A DNA stretch of 17,840 nt, from the NCBI GenBank assembly GCA_029263635.1, contig JAJUFY010000006.1, positions 1 to 17,840 of the forward strand, in the 5' to 3' direction. Positions 7,169-13,878 of this stretch are shown here, piece by piece. How positions within the stretch are numbered: position 1 is the first letter of the stretch; each line of letters begins with the position of its first letter. A model generated the notes under the pieces. It was not told the origin of the DNA. It was given only the letters and a program-made list of their open reading frames with translations, and did no database searches. Origin of the DNA: Ectothiorhodospiraceae bacterium (GTDB taxonomy: Bacteria > Pseudomonadota > Gammaproteobacteria > Nitrococcales > AK92). The position numbers were made by a program, and so were the translations under genes.

Positions 7169-8048
7169 AGGCCTGGTCAGGCGGCAGGATTTCGTCGCCG
7201 GCGAAGACATCGACGGGCTCCTGCATGAAATAGCCCTGGATGTATTCGATGCCGCAGCGCCACAGGGCAGACAGATGCAGCGCGTCCTGCACCTGCCCGG
7301 CGATCGTCTTGATTCCCAGCGGGCGGCAGTGCGCGGCGATGGTTTCCGCCAGCTGCTGATGCTGGCGATTGGTGCTGATGTCTTCGGTGATGCGCTGTGC
7401 CAGGCGCACGAAGTCGGGCCGCAGGCTTTGCAGCAGCTGCAGCTCCCGCTCATCGGCGGCGCCGAAATGCTCCAGCGCCACGCCGCAGCCAAGGGCGCGG
7501 GCTCCCTCCAGGAACCGCTGCGCTTCGGCGGGTCGGGCGAGGACGCATTGCTGTCGCAGCTGCAGGACCAGCTGGGCCGGTTGCAGCTGGGCAGCGGTGA
7601 CGGTGTCGTGCAGCCAGCGGAGCAGGCTGTTGCCGATGCTCCCTGGGCAGAGTTTGACGAACAGAGTCGGCTGACCGCGCCGGCCCCGCTGCGTTTCGAG
7701 GACGCGCACGGCGTGCGACAGCACCCATTGGTCGAGCCGTTCCGTGAGTGCGCCGGCCTCCACGACGTCCATGAATTCATGAGGCAGGATGTCGTGGCCG
7801 TCCTCCGCGATCATGCGGACGAACACTTCGTAAAAGGAGCTGGGCTGACCGCTGACGCTGGCGATCGGCTGGTACACCAGCCGGAAGCGGTCTGCCTGCA
7901 GCGCTGCACGCACCTGCGCGAGCCGGTCGGCAGCGGCCGGCGCCGCGGTGGAGGGCAGGCTGTCGGCTGCAGCATCCAGGGATCCAACGGGTGCTTTGCC
8001 AGCGCCGCGACGGCGGCCTGCGAGCGCATTCTTGTCGGGCGATGGCAT
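7167..8048 (-). CDS. Degenerate (probably non-catalytic) EAL-domain protein, FimX-EAL-like
   Basis: A 293-residue protein: an Ala/Arg-rich, probably disordered N-terminus (1-40) and one EAL domain (about 41-285). The domain frame is clear from FRLVYQPI (55-62), the EAL position EVFVR (74-78), FVKL (130-133), GYFMQEP (272-278) and the QGY motif at 271-273. E74 survives, but the other expected metal and catalytic residues are changed: Asn of the FVNLS segment is K132, the Glu of LELTE is Q166, DDFG is EHFG (193-196), the Asp of KID is A217, and the AEGVE glutamates are G251 and Q254. It should not hydrolyse c-di-GMP, but could still bind it. FimX, a regulator of type IV pili acting through PilZ and PilB, has a similarly degraded EAL domain. 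The position 132 bp upstream of pilB on the same strand supports a pilus role by inference. No GGDEF, PAS or receiver domain is attached. The ATG has only a modest AGG upstream. Confidence 0.88.
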   Translation of the reverse strand: MPSPDKNALAGRRRGAGKAPVGSLDAAADSLPSTAAPAAADRLAQVRAALQADRFRLVYQPIASVSGQPSSFYEVFVRMIAEDGHDILPHEFMDVVEAGALTERLDQWVLSHAVRVLETQRGRRGQPTLFVKLCPGSIGNSLLRWLHDTVTAAQLQPAQLVLQLRQQCVLARPAEAQRFLEGARALGCGVALEHFGAADERELQLLQSLRPDFVRLAQRITEDISTNRQHQQLAETIAAHCRPLGIKTIAGQVQDALHLSALWRCGIEYIQGYFMQEPVDVFAGDEILPPDQA

Positions 8049-8075
8049 GCGTAGACCTGCGTCGGAATTTCCCCA

Positions 8076-8104
8076 AGCATAGCGTACCGGCGGCCGCTGA
8101 CCGC
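8076..8104 (-). promoter_or_regulatory. Possible -10 element upstream of the EAL gene
   Basis: TATGCT (8076-8081, minus strand) fits a -10 box about 28 bp before the ATG. The hexamer 17 bp further upstream does not resemble TTGACA, so this is only a weak candidate. Confidence 0.2.
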
Positions 8105-8130
8105 GGCTGCCGGCAACAGGCGCAGTCAGC
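8096..8130 (-). other. RNA hairpin between the oxidoreductase and EAL genes
   Basis: Arms GCTGACCGCG (8096-8105) and CGCAGTCAGC (8121-8130) pair over 10 positions; the single non-Watson-Crick position is a G-U pair only if the minus strand is transcribed. The loop is 15 nt and contains TGCCGGCA. No T-run follows, so it may be an RNA processing or 3'-end element of the oxidoreductase mRNA rather than an intrinsic terminator. Confidence 0.45.
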
Positions 8131-8144
8131 GTTGGCAGTGCTCG

Positions 8145-9173
8145 CTAGCGGGTCGGATCCGGCGAGACGCGGACGAGCAGCTTGCCCCGGTTGCGGCCGC
8201 TCAGCAGGCCCTGGAAGGCGGTCACCGCATTTTCCAGTCCCTCGACGATGTCCTCGCGGTACTTCACCTGCCCGCTGCGGATCCAGTCGCCCATATCGCG
8301 CTGGAAGTCAGGGAAGCGTGGCGCGAAGTCGAACTGGATGAAGCCGCGGATCAGTACCCGATGGGTGAGCACCGCCCGCATCAGTCTCGGCAGCTGGTCG
8401 GGGCCGGCCGGCAACCGGGTATCGTTGTAGTGGGCGATCAGCCCGCACACCGGCATGCGGGAGAAGTCGTTGAGCAGGTCGATCACCGCGTTCAGCACCT
8501 TGCCGCCGACGTTCTCGAAATAGACGTCGATGCCGTCCGGGCAGGCAGCCTTGAGCTTGGCGGGGAAGTCGTCGTCGCGGTAGTTGACGCAGGCGTCGAA
8601 GCCCAGTTCGTCGACCACATAGGCGCATTTGTCGTCGGCGCCGGCGATGCCGACCACCCGGCAGCCCTTGAGCTTGGCGATCTGCCCGACCACCTGCCCG
8701 ACCGCGCCGCTGGCGGCCGAGACCACCACCGTCTCGCCCGCCTTGGGCTGGCCGATTTCCAGCAGGCCGACATAGGCCGTGAAGCCGGGCATGCCCAGTA
8801 CGCCGAGGGCGGTGCTGATGGGGGCGAGCGACGGATCCAGCCGGCGCAGGCCGCGGCCGTTGGACAGCGCATAGGTCTGCCAGCCGCTGTGCGAGAGGAC
8901 CAGGTCGCCTTCCTGCCAGTCCGGATGCCGGGAAGCGACCACCTGGCTGACCGTGCCGCCTTCCATCACCTCGCCCAGTTCCACCGATTTGGCATACGAC
9001 TTGGCGGCGCTCATGCGGCCGCGCATGTATGGGTCCAGCGACAGGTAAATGGTCTTGAGCAGGACCTGGCCGTCCTCAGGAGTCGGCACCGGGACGCTTT
9101 CCAGCCGCAGGTGGCGTTCATCGGGCATGCCTTCCGGCCGCTCGACAAGGACGATGCGTTGGTTCTGTTCCAT
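8145..9173 (-). CDS. NADP-dependent oxidoreductase, zinc-free MDR (CurA/leukotriene B4 12-hydroxydehydrogenase-like)
   Basis: A 342-residue medium-chain dehydrogenase/reductase of the family that reduces the double bond of alpha,beta-unsaturated ketones and aldehydes with NADPH. Diagnostic motifs are LSLDPYMRGRM (44-54), the Rossmann segment AASGAVGQVVGQ (153-164) and VYFENVGG (217-224). There are no structural or catalytic zinc cysteine clusters, as expected for this branch. I chose the ATG at 9173, because AGGAGAAGGAGC lies directly before it and the protein then begins like its relatives (MEQNQRIVLVERP); an in-frame ATG at 9242 would add 23 uncharacteristic residues. The substrate cannot be told from sequence. 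Neighbours (tRNA upstream, EAL gene downstream) give no pathway hint. Confidence 0.93.
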   Translation of the reverse strand: MEQNQRIVLVERPEGMPDERHLRLESVPVPTPEDGQVLLKTIYLSLDPYMRGRMSAAKSYAKSVELGEVMEGGTVSQVVASRHPDWQEGDLVLSHSGWQTYALSNGRGLRRLDPSLAPISTALGVLGMPGFTAYVGLLEIGQPKAGETVVVSAASGAVGQVVGQIAKLKGCRVVGIAGADDKCAYVVDELGFDACVNYRDDDFPAKLKAACPDGIDVYFENVGGKVLNAVIDLLNDFSRMPVCGLIAHYNDTRLPAGPDQLPRLMRAVLTHRVLIRGFIQFDFAPRFPDFQRDMGDWIRSGQVKYREDIVEGLENAVTAFQGLLSGRNRGKLLVRVSPDPTR

Positions 9174-9331
9174 GCTCCTTCTCCTGTGTACGGTGGATGT
9201 GTCCGGGTCCCGATTGTGAACCGGCAGCAGCAGATTAACCACTGTGGACAGGGAGCATGGCAGGCGCGCGGGCTGTTGCGTCGGCGCCGGGTTTTCTGGA
9301 TGAAGGGCCGGCGGACTGCCGAGCTAGAAAA

Positions 9332-9408
9332 TGGTCGGGGTGAGAGGATTTGAACCTCCGGCCCCTGCCTCCCGAAGACAGTGCTCTACCAAGCTGAGCT
9401 ACACCCCG
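9332..9408 (-). tRNA. tRNA-Pro (anticodon CGG)
   Basis: The minus strand folds into a full cloverleaf of 77 nt including encoded CCA: acceptor CGGGGTG/CACCCCG with C1-G72 as is typical of bacterial tRNA-Pro, D-arm AGCTCAGCTTGGTAGAGC, anticodon stem CTGTC/GGCAG (one G-U pair) with loop TTCGGGA, and T-arm GGAGG/CCTCT with loop TTCAAAT. The anticodon CGG is at 9372-9374 and reads CCG codons, frequent in this GC-rich genome. A TTTT follows directly after CCA. Its 5' end is only 3 nt past the ispB stop codon on the same strand. Confidence 0.97.
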
Positions 9409-9411
9409 ACT

Positions 9412-10380
9412 TTAGGTGCTGCGCTCGACCGCGAAATTGGCCAGCGCTTGCAGGGCCGCCTTGTAGTCGCTGTTCGGGAGACAGCGCAGGCTTTCGATCG
9501 CGCGATCGGCCTCGGCCCTTGCGAGGCGCCGAGTATAGGTAATCGCACCGGTGTTTTCAACGGCTGCGTGCACTTCTTCGATGCGATCCAGTCCGCCCTG
9601 CTCGATCGCCTCCCGGATCAGGCTGCGCTGGGCGCTGTCGCCGGCACGCATGGCCTGGATCAGCGGCAGGGTGGGCTTGCCCTCGATCAGGTCATCGCCG
9701 ATGTTCTTGCCGATCTCGTCGGCACTGCCGGCGTAATCGAGCACGTCGTCGATCAGCTGGAAGGCGGTACCGAGCTGCCGGCCGTAGGCCGCCAGCGCCT
9801 CCTGCTGCTCGACGCCGGCACCGGCCAGCGCAGCGGCCAGCCGGCAGCCGGCCTCGAACAGGGCGCCGGTCTTGCGGTAGATGACCTCCAGGTAGCGCTC
9901 CTCGGTGACGTCCGGATCATGGACGTTCATGAGCTGCATGACCTCGCCGGCGGCGATCGTGTTTGTCGCCTTGGCCATGACCTGCATGACCTGCGCGTCT
10001 TCCAGCTCGACCATCAGCTCGAAGGCGCGGGTATAGAGGAAGTCGCCAACCAGCACGCTGGCCTCGTTGCCCCAGATGCTGTTGGCGGTATCGCGGCCGC
10101 GGCGCAGGGTGGAGGCATCGACCACGTCGTCGTGGAGCAGGGTGGCGGTATGGATGAACTCGACGATGGCCGCCATCTGCGCGTGGGCCTGGGGCCGGAA
10201 ACCGCAGGCGCGGCCGGCGAGCAGCACCAGCAGGGGCCGCAGCCGCTTGCCGCCGCTGTTGATGATATAGCCGGCCAGCTGATTGATGAGCACCACGTCG
10301 GACTGCAAACGCGCCTGGATCAGACGGTTGACGGCGGCCATATCGTCCGCGACCAGGGCACGAATCGCATTAATGTCCAT
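9412..10380 (-). CDS. ispB: IspB, octaprenyl/all-trans polyprenyl diphosphate synthase
   Basis: A 322-residue trans-prenyltransferase that extends farnesyl diphosphate with isopentenyl diphosphate to make the ubiquinone side chain. The first Asp-rich motif is DDVVD at 84-88, followed by RRG; the second is DDVLD at 211-215; GGKRLRP (43-49) and GKPTLPL (234-240) are also conserved. Chain length (C40 or C45) cannot be read directly. The ATG at 10380 has GGAG 8 nt upstream and matches the family N-terminus; the frame is open further upstream but would cross its own promoter. It is divergent from rplU, the common gammaproteobacterial arrangement, and runs into tRNA-Pro. Confidence 0.96.
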   Translation of the reverse strand: MDINAIRALVADDMAAVNRLIQARLQSDVVLINQLAGYIINSGGKRLRPLLVLLAGRACGFRPQAHAQMAAIVEFIHTATLLHDDVVDASTLRRGRDTANSIWGNEASVLVGDFLYTRAFELMVELEDAQVMQVMAKATNTIAAGEVMQLMNVHDPDVTEERYLEVIYRKTGALFEAGCRLAAALAGAGVEQQEALAAYGRQLGTAFQLIDDVLDYAGSADEIGKNIGDDLIEGKPTLPLIQAMRAGDSAQRSLIREAIEQGGLDRIEEVHAAVENTGAITYTRRLARAEADRAIESLRCLPNSDYKAALQALANFAVERST

Positions 10381-10408
10381 CGGGGAGGCTCCGGAAAGGC
10401 AGAGGCGC

Positions 10409-10437
10409 ATGCTAGAAAGGGGTGAGGACGGTGTCAA
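10409..10437 (-). promoter_or_regulatory. sigma70-type promoter for ispB
   Basis: On the minus strand a perfect -35 TTGACA (10432-10437) and -10 TAGCAT (10409-10414) are separated by 17 bp. Transcription would begin near 10402, giving a leader of about 20 nt before the ispB ATG. Confidence 0.82.
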
Positions 10438-10455
10438 GCAAGGGCGCGCGGGCGT

Positions 10456-10484
10456 TTGACCGGCATCGGTGGACAGGCTAGAAT
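10456..10484 (+). promoter_or_regulatory. sigma70-type promoter for rplU-rpmA
   Basis: TTGACC (10456-10461) and TAGAAT (10479-10484) are separated by 17 bp, each one mismatch from consensus. Transcription would start near 10491, about 38 nt before rplU. The -35 is 18 bp from that of the divergent ispB promoter. Confidence 0.85.
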
Positions 10485-10528
10485 CGCCGCCCTTAACTGA
10501 ATTCCGCATGTGCGTTGGGAGAACGGAT

Positions 10529-10843
10529 ATGTACGCCGTCATCAAGACCGGTGGCAAGCAATACCGCGTGGCTGAAGGCGACGTGCTGCGTGTCGAGAAG
10601 CTCGAAGTCGCCGAGGGCGGCGCCGTCGAGTTCGACCAGGTGCTCATGGTCGGCAATGGCGACGATATCAAGATCGGCGCGCCCGTGCTTGCCGGCAGCA
10701 ACGTGACTGCCGAGGTCGTTCGTCACGGCAAGGGCGACAAGGTGATCGGCGTCAAGCTGCGCCGGCGCAAGAACTCGCGGACCCGCTTCGGACACCGGCA
10801 GCAGTTCACCGAGATCAAGATCACCGGCATCAAGGCCGGCTGA
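10529..10843 (+). CDS. rplU: 50S ribosomal protein L21
   Basis: A 104-residue protein, one longer than E. coli L21, which binds 23S rRNA in the large subunit. The N-terminus MYAVIKTGGKQYRV and the conserved KLRRRKNSRTRFGHRQ segment identify it. The ATG at 10529 is chosen because it gives the family start and has GGGAGAA upstream; an in-frame ATG at 10469 would begin inside the promoter. It is the first gene of rplU-rpmA and is expressed from the strong promoter just upstream. Confidence 0.98.
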   Translation: MYAVIKTGGKQYRVAEGDVLRVEKLEVAEGGAVEFDQVLMVGNGDDIKIGAPVLAGSNVTAEVVRHGKGDKVIGVKLRRRKNSRTRFGHRQQFTEIKITGIKAG

Positions 10844-10855
10844 GGGGTTTAGGCA

Positions 10856-11113
10856 ATGGCACACAAAAAGGCAGGCGGTAGCACCCGTAACGGTCGCGAT
10901 TCCCACAGCAAACGGCTGGGCGTGAAGCGCTTCGGCGGCGAGCTGGTGCGGGCCGGCAACATCATCGTGCGTCAGCGCGGCACCCGCTTCCATGCCGGCG
11001 AGAATGTCGGCATCGGCAAGGACCACACCCTGTTTGCCCTGGTCGACGGCCAGGTCGAGTTCCGGGTCAGGGGCGAGCGCTCGCGCAAGTACGTCAGTGT
11101 CCGCCCAGCCTGA
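10856..11113 (+). CDS. rpmA: 50S ribosomal protein L27
   Basis: An 85-residue protein, the same length as E. coli L27, which reaches the peptidyl transferase centre with its N-terminal tail. MAHKKAGGSTRNGRDS, the RLGVKRFGGE segment and the GTRFHAGENVGIGKDHTLFAL core are typical. There is no N-terminal extension of the kind that is proteolytically removed in Firmicutes. It starts 12 bp after rplU and is followed by a strong intrinsic terminator. Confidence 0.98.
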   Translation: MAHKKAGGSTRNGRDSHSKRLGVKRFGGELVRAGNIIVRQRGTRFHAGENVGIGKDHTLFALVDGQVEFRVRGERSRKYVSVRPA

Positions 11114-11137
11114 GCGGCGGCTGCACGAGACACCGAA

Positions 11138-11163
11138 AGCCCCGTCCCTGACGGGGCTTTTTT
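11138..11163 (+). terminator. Intrinsic terminator after rpmA
   Basis: Nine-bp perfect arms AGCCCCGTC (11138-11146) and GACGGGGCT (11150-11158) around a 3-nt loop, followed by six T residues (11158-11163). It ends 46 bp before obgE, separating rplU-rpmA from obgE-proB. Confidence 0.93.
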
Positions 11164-11209
11164 GTGGAACAATCGCTGTCCTTGCCGACACTGAGCGGGT
11201 GGGTGGCCC

Positions 11210-12271
11210 ATGAAGTTCGTCGACGAAGTCACCATCAAGGTCGCTGCCGGCGATGGCGGCAACGGCTGCGTGAGCTTCCGCCGGGAGAAGTTCGTTCCCC
11301 GCGGCGGGCCTGACGGCGGCGACGGCGGCGACGGCGGCAGTGTCTGGCTGGAGGCCGATGAGGGACTGAACACGCTGGCCGATTTTCGCCATACCCGCTC
11401 GTTTGCCGCGCAGCGGGGCGAGAACGGGATGGGCCGGCAGATGTACGGCAAGGGCGGCGACAGCATCACCGTCCGGGTGCCGGTAGGCACCGTCGTCACC
11501 GATGTCGACACCGGCGAGCAGCTCGGCGATCTCACCCGCCACGGCCAGCGGCTGCTGGTGGCCCGCGGCGGCAAGGGCGGGCTCGGCAATGTCCATTTCA
11601 AGAGCTCGGTGAACCGCGCGCCGCGACGGGCTACCCCGGGTACGCCCGGCGAGCGGCGCGAATTGCGGCTGGAGCTCAAGGTGCTGGCCGACGTCGGCCT
11701 GCTGGGCATGCCCAACGCCGGCAAATCGACCTTCATCCGCGCCGTGTCCTCGGCGCGGCCCAAGGTGGCCGATTACCCGTTCACCACGCTCTATCCCAAC
11801 CTCGGCGTGGTCAGCGTCGGTCTCAACCGCAGCTTCGTGGTGGCCGACATTCCCGGGCTGATCGAGGGCGCGTCGGAAGGCGCCGGGCTCGGCATCCGCT
11901 TTCTCAAGCATTTGGCGCGGACCCGGCTGCTGCTGCATCTGGTGGACGCCGCGCCGCTCGATCCCGACCACGATCCGGTGCGGGACGTCCGGGTGCTGGA
12001 GGACGAACTGGTTAAATTCGATCCGGAGCTGGCGCAGCGGGAGCGTTGGCTGGTGCTCAACAAGCTCGACCTGCTGCCGGCCGATGCGCGCGAGGCGCGC
12101 GTGGCGGAGCTGGTCGAGCGACTGGGCTGGCAAGGACCGGTGTTTGCGATCTCGGCCCTGAGCGGCGAGGGAACCGTGCAGCTCAGCCAGCAGATCATGA
12201 ACGCATTGGAGCGCATGCGCGAGCAGGACACGGCGGATGCGGTCGGCGATCCGGAGCAGGACGAGCAATGA
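11210..12271 (+). CDS. obgE: ObgE/CgtA, ribosome-associated GTPase
   Basis: A 353-residue Obg-family GTPase needed for late 50S assembly and linked to the stringent response. Residues 1-158 are the glycine-rich Obg fold, including DGGDGGDGG (35-43) and ARGGKGGLGN. The G domain has G1 GMPNAGKS at 166-173 (same numbering as E. coli), the switch segment FTTLYPNLG, G3 DIPG at 213-216, G4 NKLD at 284-287 and a G5 ISALSGEG. The C-terminal tail is short and acidic. Only a weak GGTGG precedes the ATG. No good promoter is seen between the rpmA terminator and this gene, so read-through may contribute to expression. The stop overlaps the proB start (ATGA). Confidence 0.97.
   Translation: MKFVDEVTIKVAAGDGGNGCVSFRREKFVPRGGPDGGDGGDGGSVWLEADEGLNTLADFRHTRSFAAQRGENGMGRQMYGKGGDSITVRVPVGTVVTDVDTGEQLGDLTRHGQRLLVARGGKGGLGNVHFKSSVNRAPRRATPGTPGERRELRLELKVLADVGLLGMPNAGKSTFIRAVSSARPKVADYPFTTLYPNLGVVSVGLNRSFVVADIPGLIEGASEGAGLGIRFLKHLARTRLLLHLVDAAPLDPDHDPVRDVRVLEDELVKFDPELAQRERWLVLNKLDLLPADAREARVAELVERLGWQGPVFAISALSGEGTVQLSQQIMNALERMREQDTADAVGDPEQDEQ
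11312..11338 (+). repeat. Three tandem copies of a 9-bp repeat inside obgE
   Basis: GACGGCGGC occurs three times head to tail and encodes three Asp-Gly-Gly units of the Obg glycine-rich fold. The protein pattern is conserved in the family; the perfect DNA repetition could allow in-frame slippage. Confidence 0.85.
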
Positions 12272-13401
12272 GCGGCATCGAGCGGACGTCACTGAGCGCG
12301 ACCCGGCGCTGGGTCGTCAAGGTCGGCAGCGCCCTGGTTACCAACGAGGGCCGTGGCCTGGACCGGGAGCGGATCCAGGCCTGGGTCGAGCAGATCGCCG
12401 CCCTGCACCGGGCCGGGGTCGAGGTGACGCTGGTGTCGTCGGGCGCAGTGGCCGAGGGCGTCAAGCGGCTCGGCTGGACGCGTCGTCCGAAAGCGCTGTA
12501 TGAGCTGCAGGCGGCGGCGGCCGTGGGGCAGATGGGGCTGGTGGAGGCCTACGAGTCGCAGTTTCAGCGCCACGGCCTGCAGACCGCGCAGGTGCTGCTC
12601 ACCCACGAAGACATGGCCAACCGTTCGCGCTACCTGAACGCGCGCAGCACGCTGCGGACCCTGCTGCAGCTGGGCGTGGTGCCGGTCGTGAACGAGAACG
12701 ACACGGTCGCCACCGAAGAGATCCGCTTCGGCGACAACGACACGCTGGCGGCGATGGTGGCCAATCTGGTGGAAGCGGACCTGCTGGTGATCCTGACCGA
12801 TCAGGCGGGCCTGTTCGACCAGGATCCCCGTCTCAACCCGAACGCCAGGCTGGTCAGCGAGGGGCGGGCCGGCGATCCGCAGCTGGAAGCGCTGTGCTCG
12901 ACCGCTGCCGGCACCCTGGGGCGCGGCGGCATGCTGGCCAAGGTGCAGGCCGGTGCCCGCGCCGGCCGGTCCGGGACGGCGACCGTGATCGCCTCCGGCC
13001 GCGAGCCGGATGTGCTGCTGCGGGTACGCAACGGCGAGCCGCTCGGCACCCTGCTGTGGCCGTCCAGCGGGCCGGTGGCGGCGCGCAAGCAGTGGCTTGC
13101 CAACCGGCTGAAGGTGAGCGGCCGGCTGCACATCGATGCCGGCGCGGCGAAGGTGCTGCGCGAGGCCGGCCGCAGCCTGCTGCCGGTCGGCGTGGTGGAT
13201 GTCGAGGGCGTGTTCTCGCGCGGTGAACTGGTGGCCTGCCTGGGGCCGGACGGCCGCGAAGTGGCGCGCGGGCTGGTCAACTACGATGCCCAGGAAGTGG
13301 CGGCCATCAAGGGCCAGGCCAGCGACAAGATCGAGCAGCTGCTGGGTTACATGGGCGAGCCGGAGCTGAGCCACCGCGATAACCTGGTGGTGACCGGCTG
13401 A
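12268..13401 (+). CDS. proB: ProB, glutamate 5-kinase with C-terminal PUA domain
   Basis: A 377-residue enzyme that phosphorylates the gamma-carboxylate of glutamate, the first and feedback-inhibited step of proline synthesis. The amino-acid kinase domain (about 14-255) shows VVKVGSALVTN, LVSSGAVAEG, PVVNENDTVATEEIRFGDND, LLVILTDQAGLFDQDPR and GRGGMLAKVQA. The C-terminal PUA domain (about 275-360) contains DAGAAKVLREAGRSLLPVGV and GEVARGLVNY-like residues (REVARGLVNY). The ATG overlaps the obgE stop by 4 bp, so translation is probably coupled; an in-frame ATG at 12046 lies within obgE and is rejected. A terminator follows 27 bp after the stop. Confidence 0.97.
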   Translation: MSGIERTSLSATRRWVVKVGSALVTNEGRGLDRERIQAWVEQIAALHRAGVEVTLVSSGAVAEGVKRLGWTRRPKALYELQAAAAVGQMGLVEAYESQFQRHGLQTAQVLLTHEDMANRSRYLNARSTLRTLLQLGVVPVVNENDTVATEEIRFGDNDTLAAMVANLVEADLLVILTDQAGLFDQDPRLNPNARLVSEGRAGDPQLEALCSTAAGTLGRGGMLAKVQAGARAGRSGTATVIASGREPDVLLRVRNGEPLGTLLWPSSGPVAARKQWLANRLKVSGRLHIDAGAAKVLREAGRSLLPVGVVDVEGVFSRGELVACLGPDGREVARGLVNYDAQEVAAIKGQASDKIEQLLGYMGEPELSHRDNLVVTG

Positions 13402-13428
13402 GCCCCGCTGGAGGCGGGCAGCGCAATA

Positions 13429-13456
13429 AAAAAGCCGGCTGTGAGGCCGGCTTTTT
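13429..13456. terminator. Bidirectional intrinsic terminator shared by proB and rpsT
   Basis: Eleven-bp arms AAAAAGCCGGC (13429-13439) and GCCGGCTTTTT (13446-13456) flank a 6-nt loop. The T-run serves proB on the plus strand; the A-run at 13428-13433 is a T-run for rpsT on the minus strand. It lies between the two convergent genes. Confidence 0.93.
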
Positions 13457-13484
13457 GCTGTGATTCGCTGTGAGAGGCGACGGC

Positions 13485-13754
13485 TCAGGCGGCCGACATC
13501 TCCTTGATGCGGGCGTTCAGGCGGCTCTTGTGGCGGTTGGCCTTGTTCTTGTGAATCAGGCCCTTGCCGGCCATGGTGTCGATGACCGGCACCGCAGCCT
13601 TGTAAGCCGCCTCTGCCTGCGCCTTGTCGCCGGCGTCGATGGCGCGCACGACCTTCTTGATGTAGGTGCGCAGCATGGAACGACGGGCCTGATTGTGCCG
13701 GCGGTTCTTCTCCGCCTGACGGGCGCGCTTTTTCGCAGACGCGATATTGGCCAA
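13485..13754 (-). CDS. rpsT: 30S ribosomal protein S20 (TTG start)
   Basis: An 89-residue, Lys/Arg-rich protein that binds 16S rRNA in the small subunit. The family pattern ANIASAKKRARQAEKNRRHN at the start and RLNARIKEMSAA at the end are unmistakable. The start codon is TTG at 13754, with AGGAG about 8 nt upstream; no ATG is available at the correct N-terminus. E. coli rpsT also starts with UUG, where the weak start is part of S20 autoregulation; the same may hold here. It is monocistronic between its own promoter and the bidirectional terminator. Confidence 0.97.
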   Translation of the reverse strand: MANIASAKKRARQAEKNRRHNQARRSMLRTYIKKVVRAIDAGDKAQAEAAYKAAVPVIDTMAGKGLIHKNKANRHKSRLNARIKEMSAA

Positions 13755-13796
13755 GGCTGAACTCCTGGTGATGCCAAGCTGAACGGAAGGCTCGGT

Positions 13797-13825
13797 ACTA
13801 TCCGGATTTCGTGCCCCGTTGTCAA
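13797..13825 (-). promoter_or_regulatory. sigma70-type promoter for rpsT
   Basis: On the minus strand a perfect -35 TTGACA (13820-13825) and -10 GATAGT (13797-13802) are 17 bp apart. Transcription would start near 13790, giving a leader of about 36 nt. Confidence 0.83.
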
Positions 13826-13869
13826 CATGCTGCGCGACACAAGTCGTAGGTGAAACAACGCGATCCGGC

Positions 13870-13875
13870 TATGAT
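13870..13875 (+). promoter_or_regulatory. Probable -10 element for murJ
   Basis: TATGAT is one mismatch from consensus, but the hexamer 17 bp upstream (TAGGTG) is poor. Transcription from here would give a leader of about 110 nt containing a strong GC-rich stem-loop. Confidence 0.4.
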
Positions 13876-13878
13876 GCG

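Noticed and set aside
9240..9255. DnaA-box-like TGTCCACAG upstream of the oxidoreductase
   Set aside because: It is a single imperfect match with no cluster, AT-rich DNA or dnaA/dnaN neighbours.
9332..9408. tRNA-Pro as an integration site for a mobile element
   Set aside because: No integrase, no second copy of the tRNA 3' end and no change in gene content are visible on either side.
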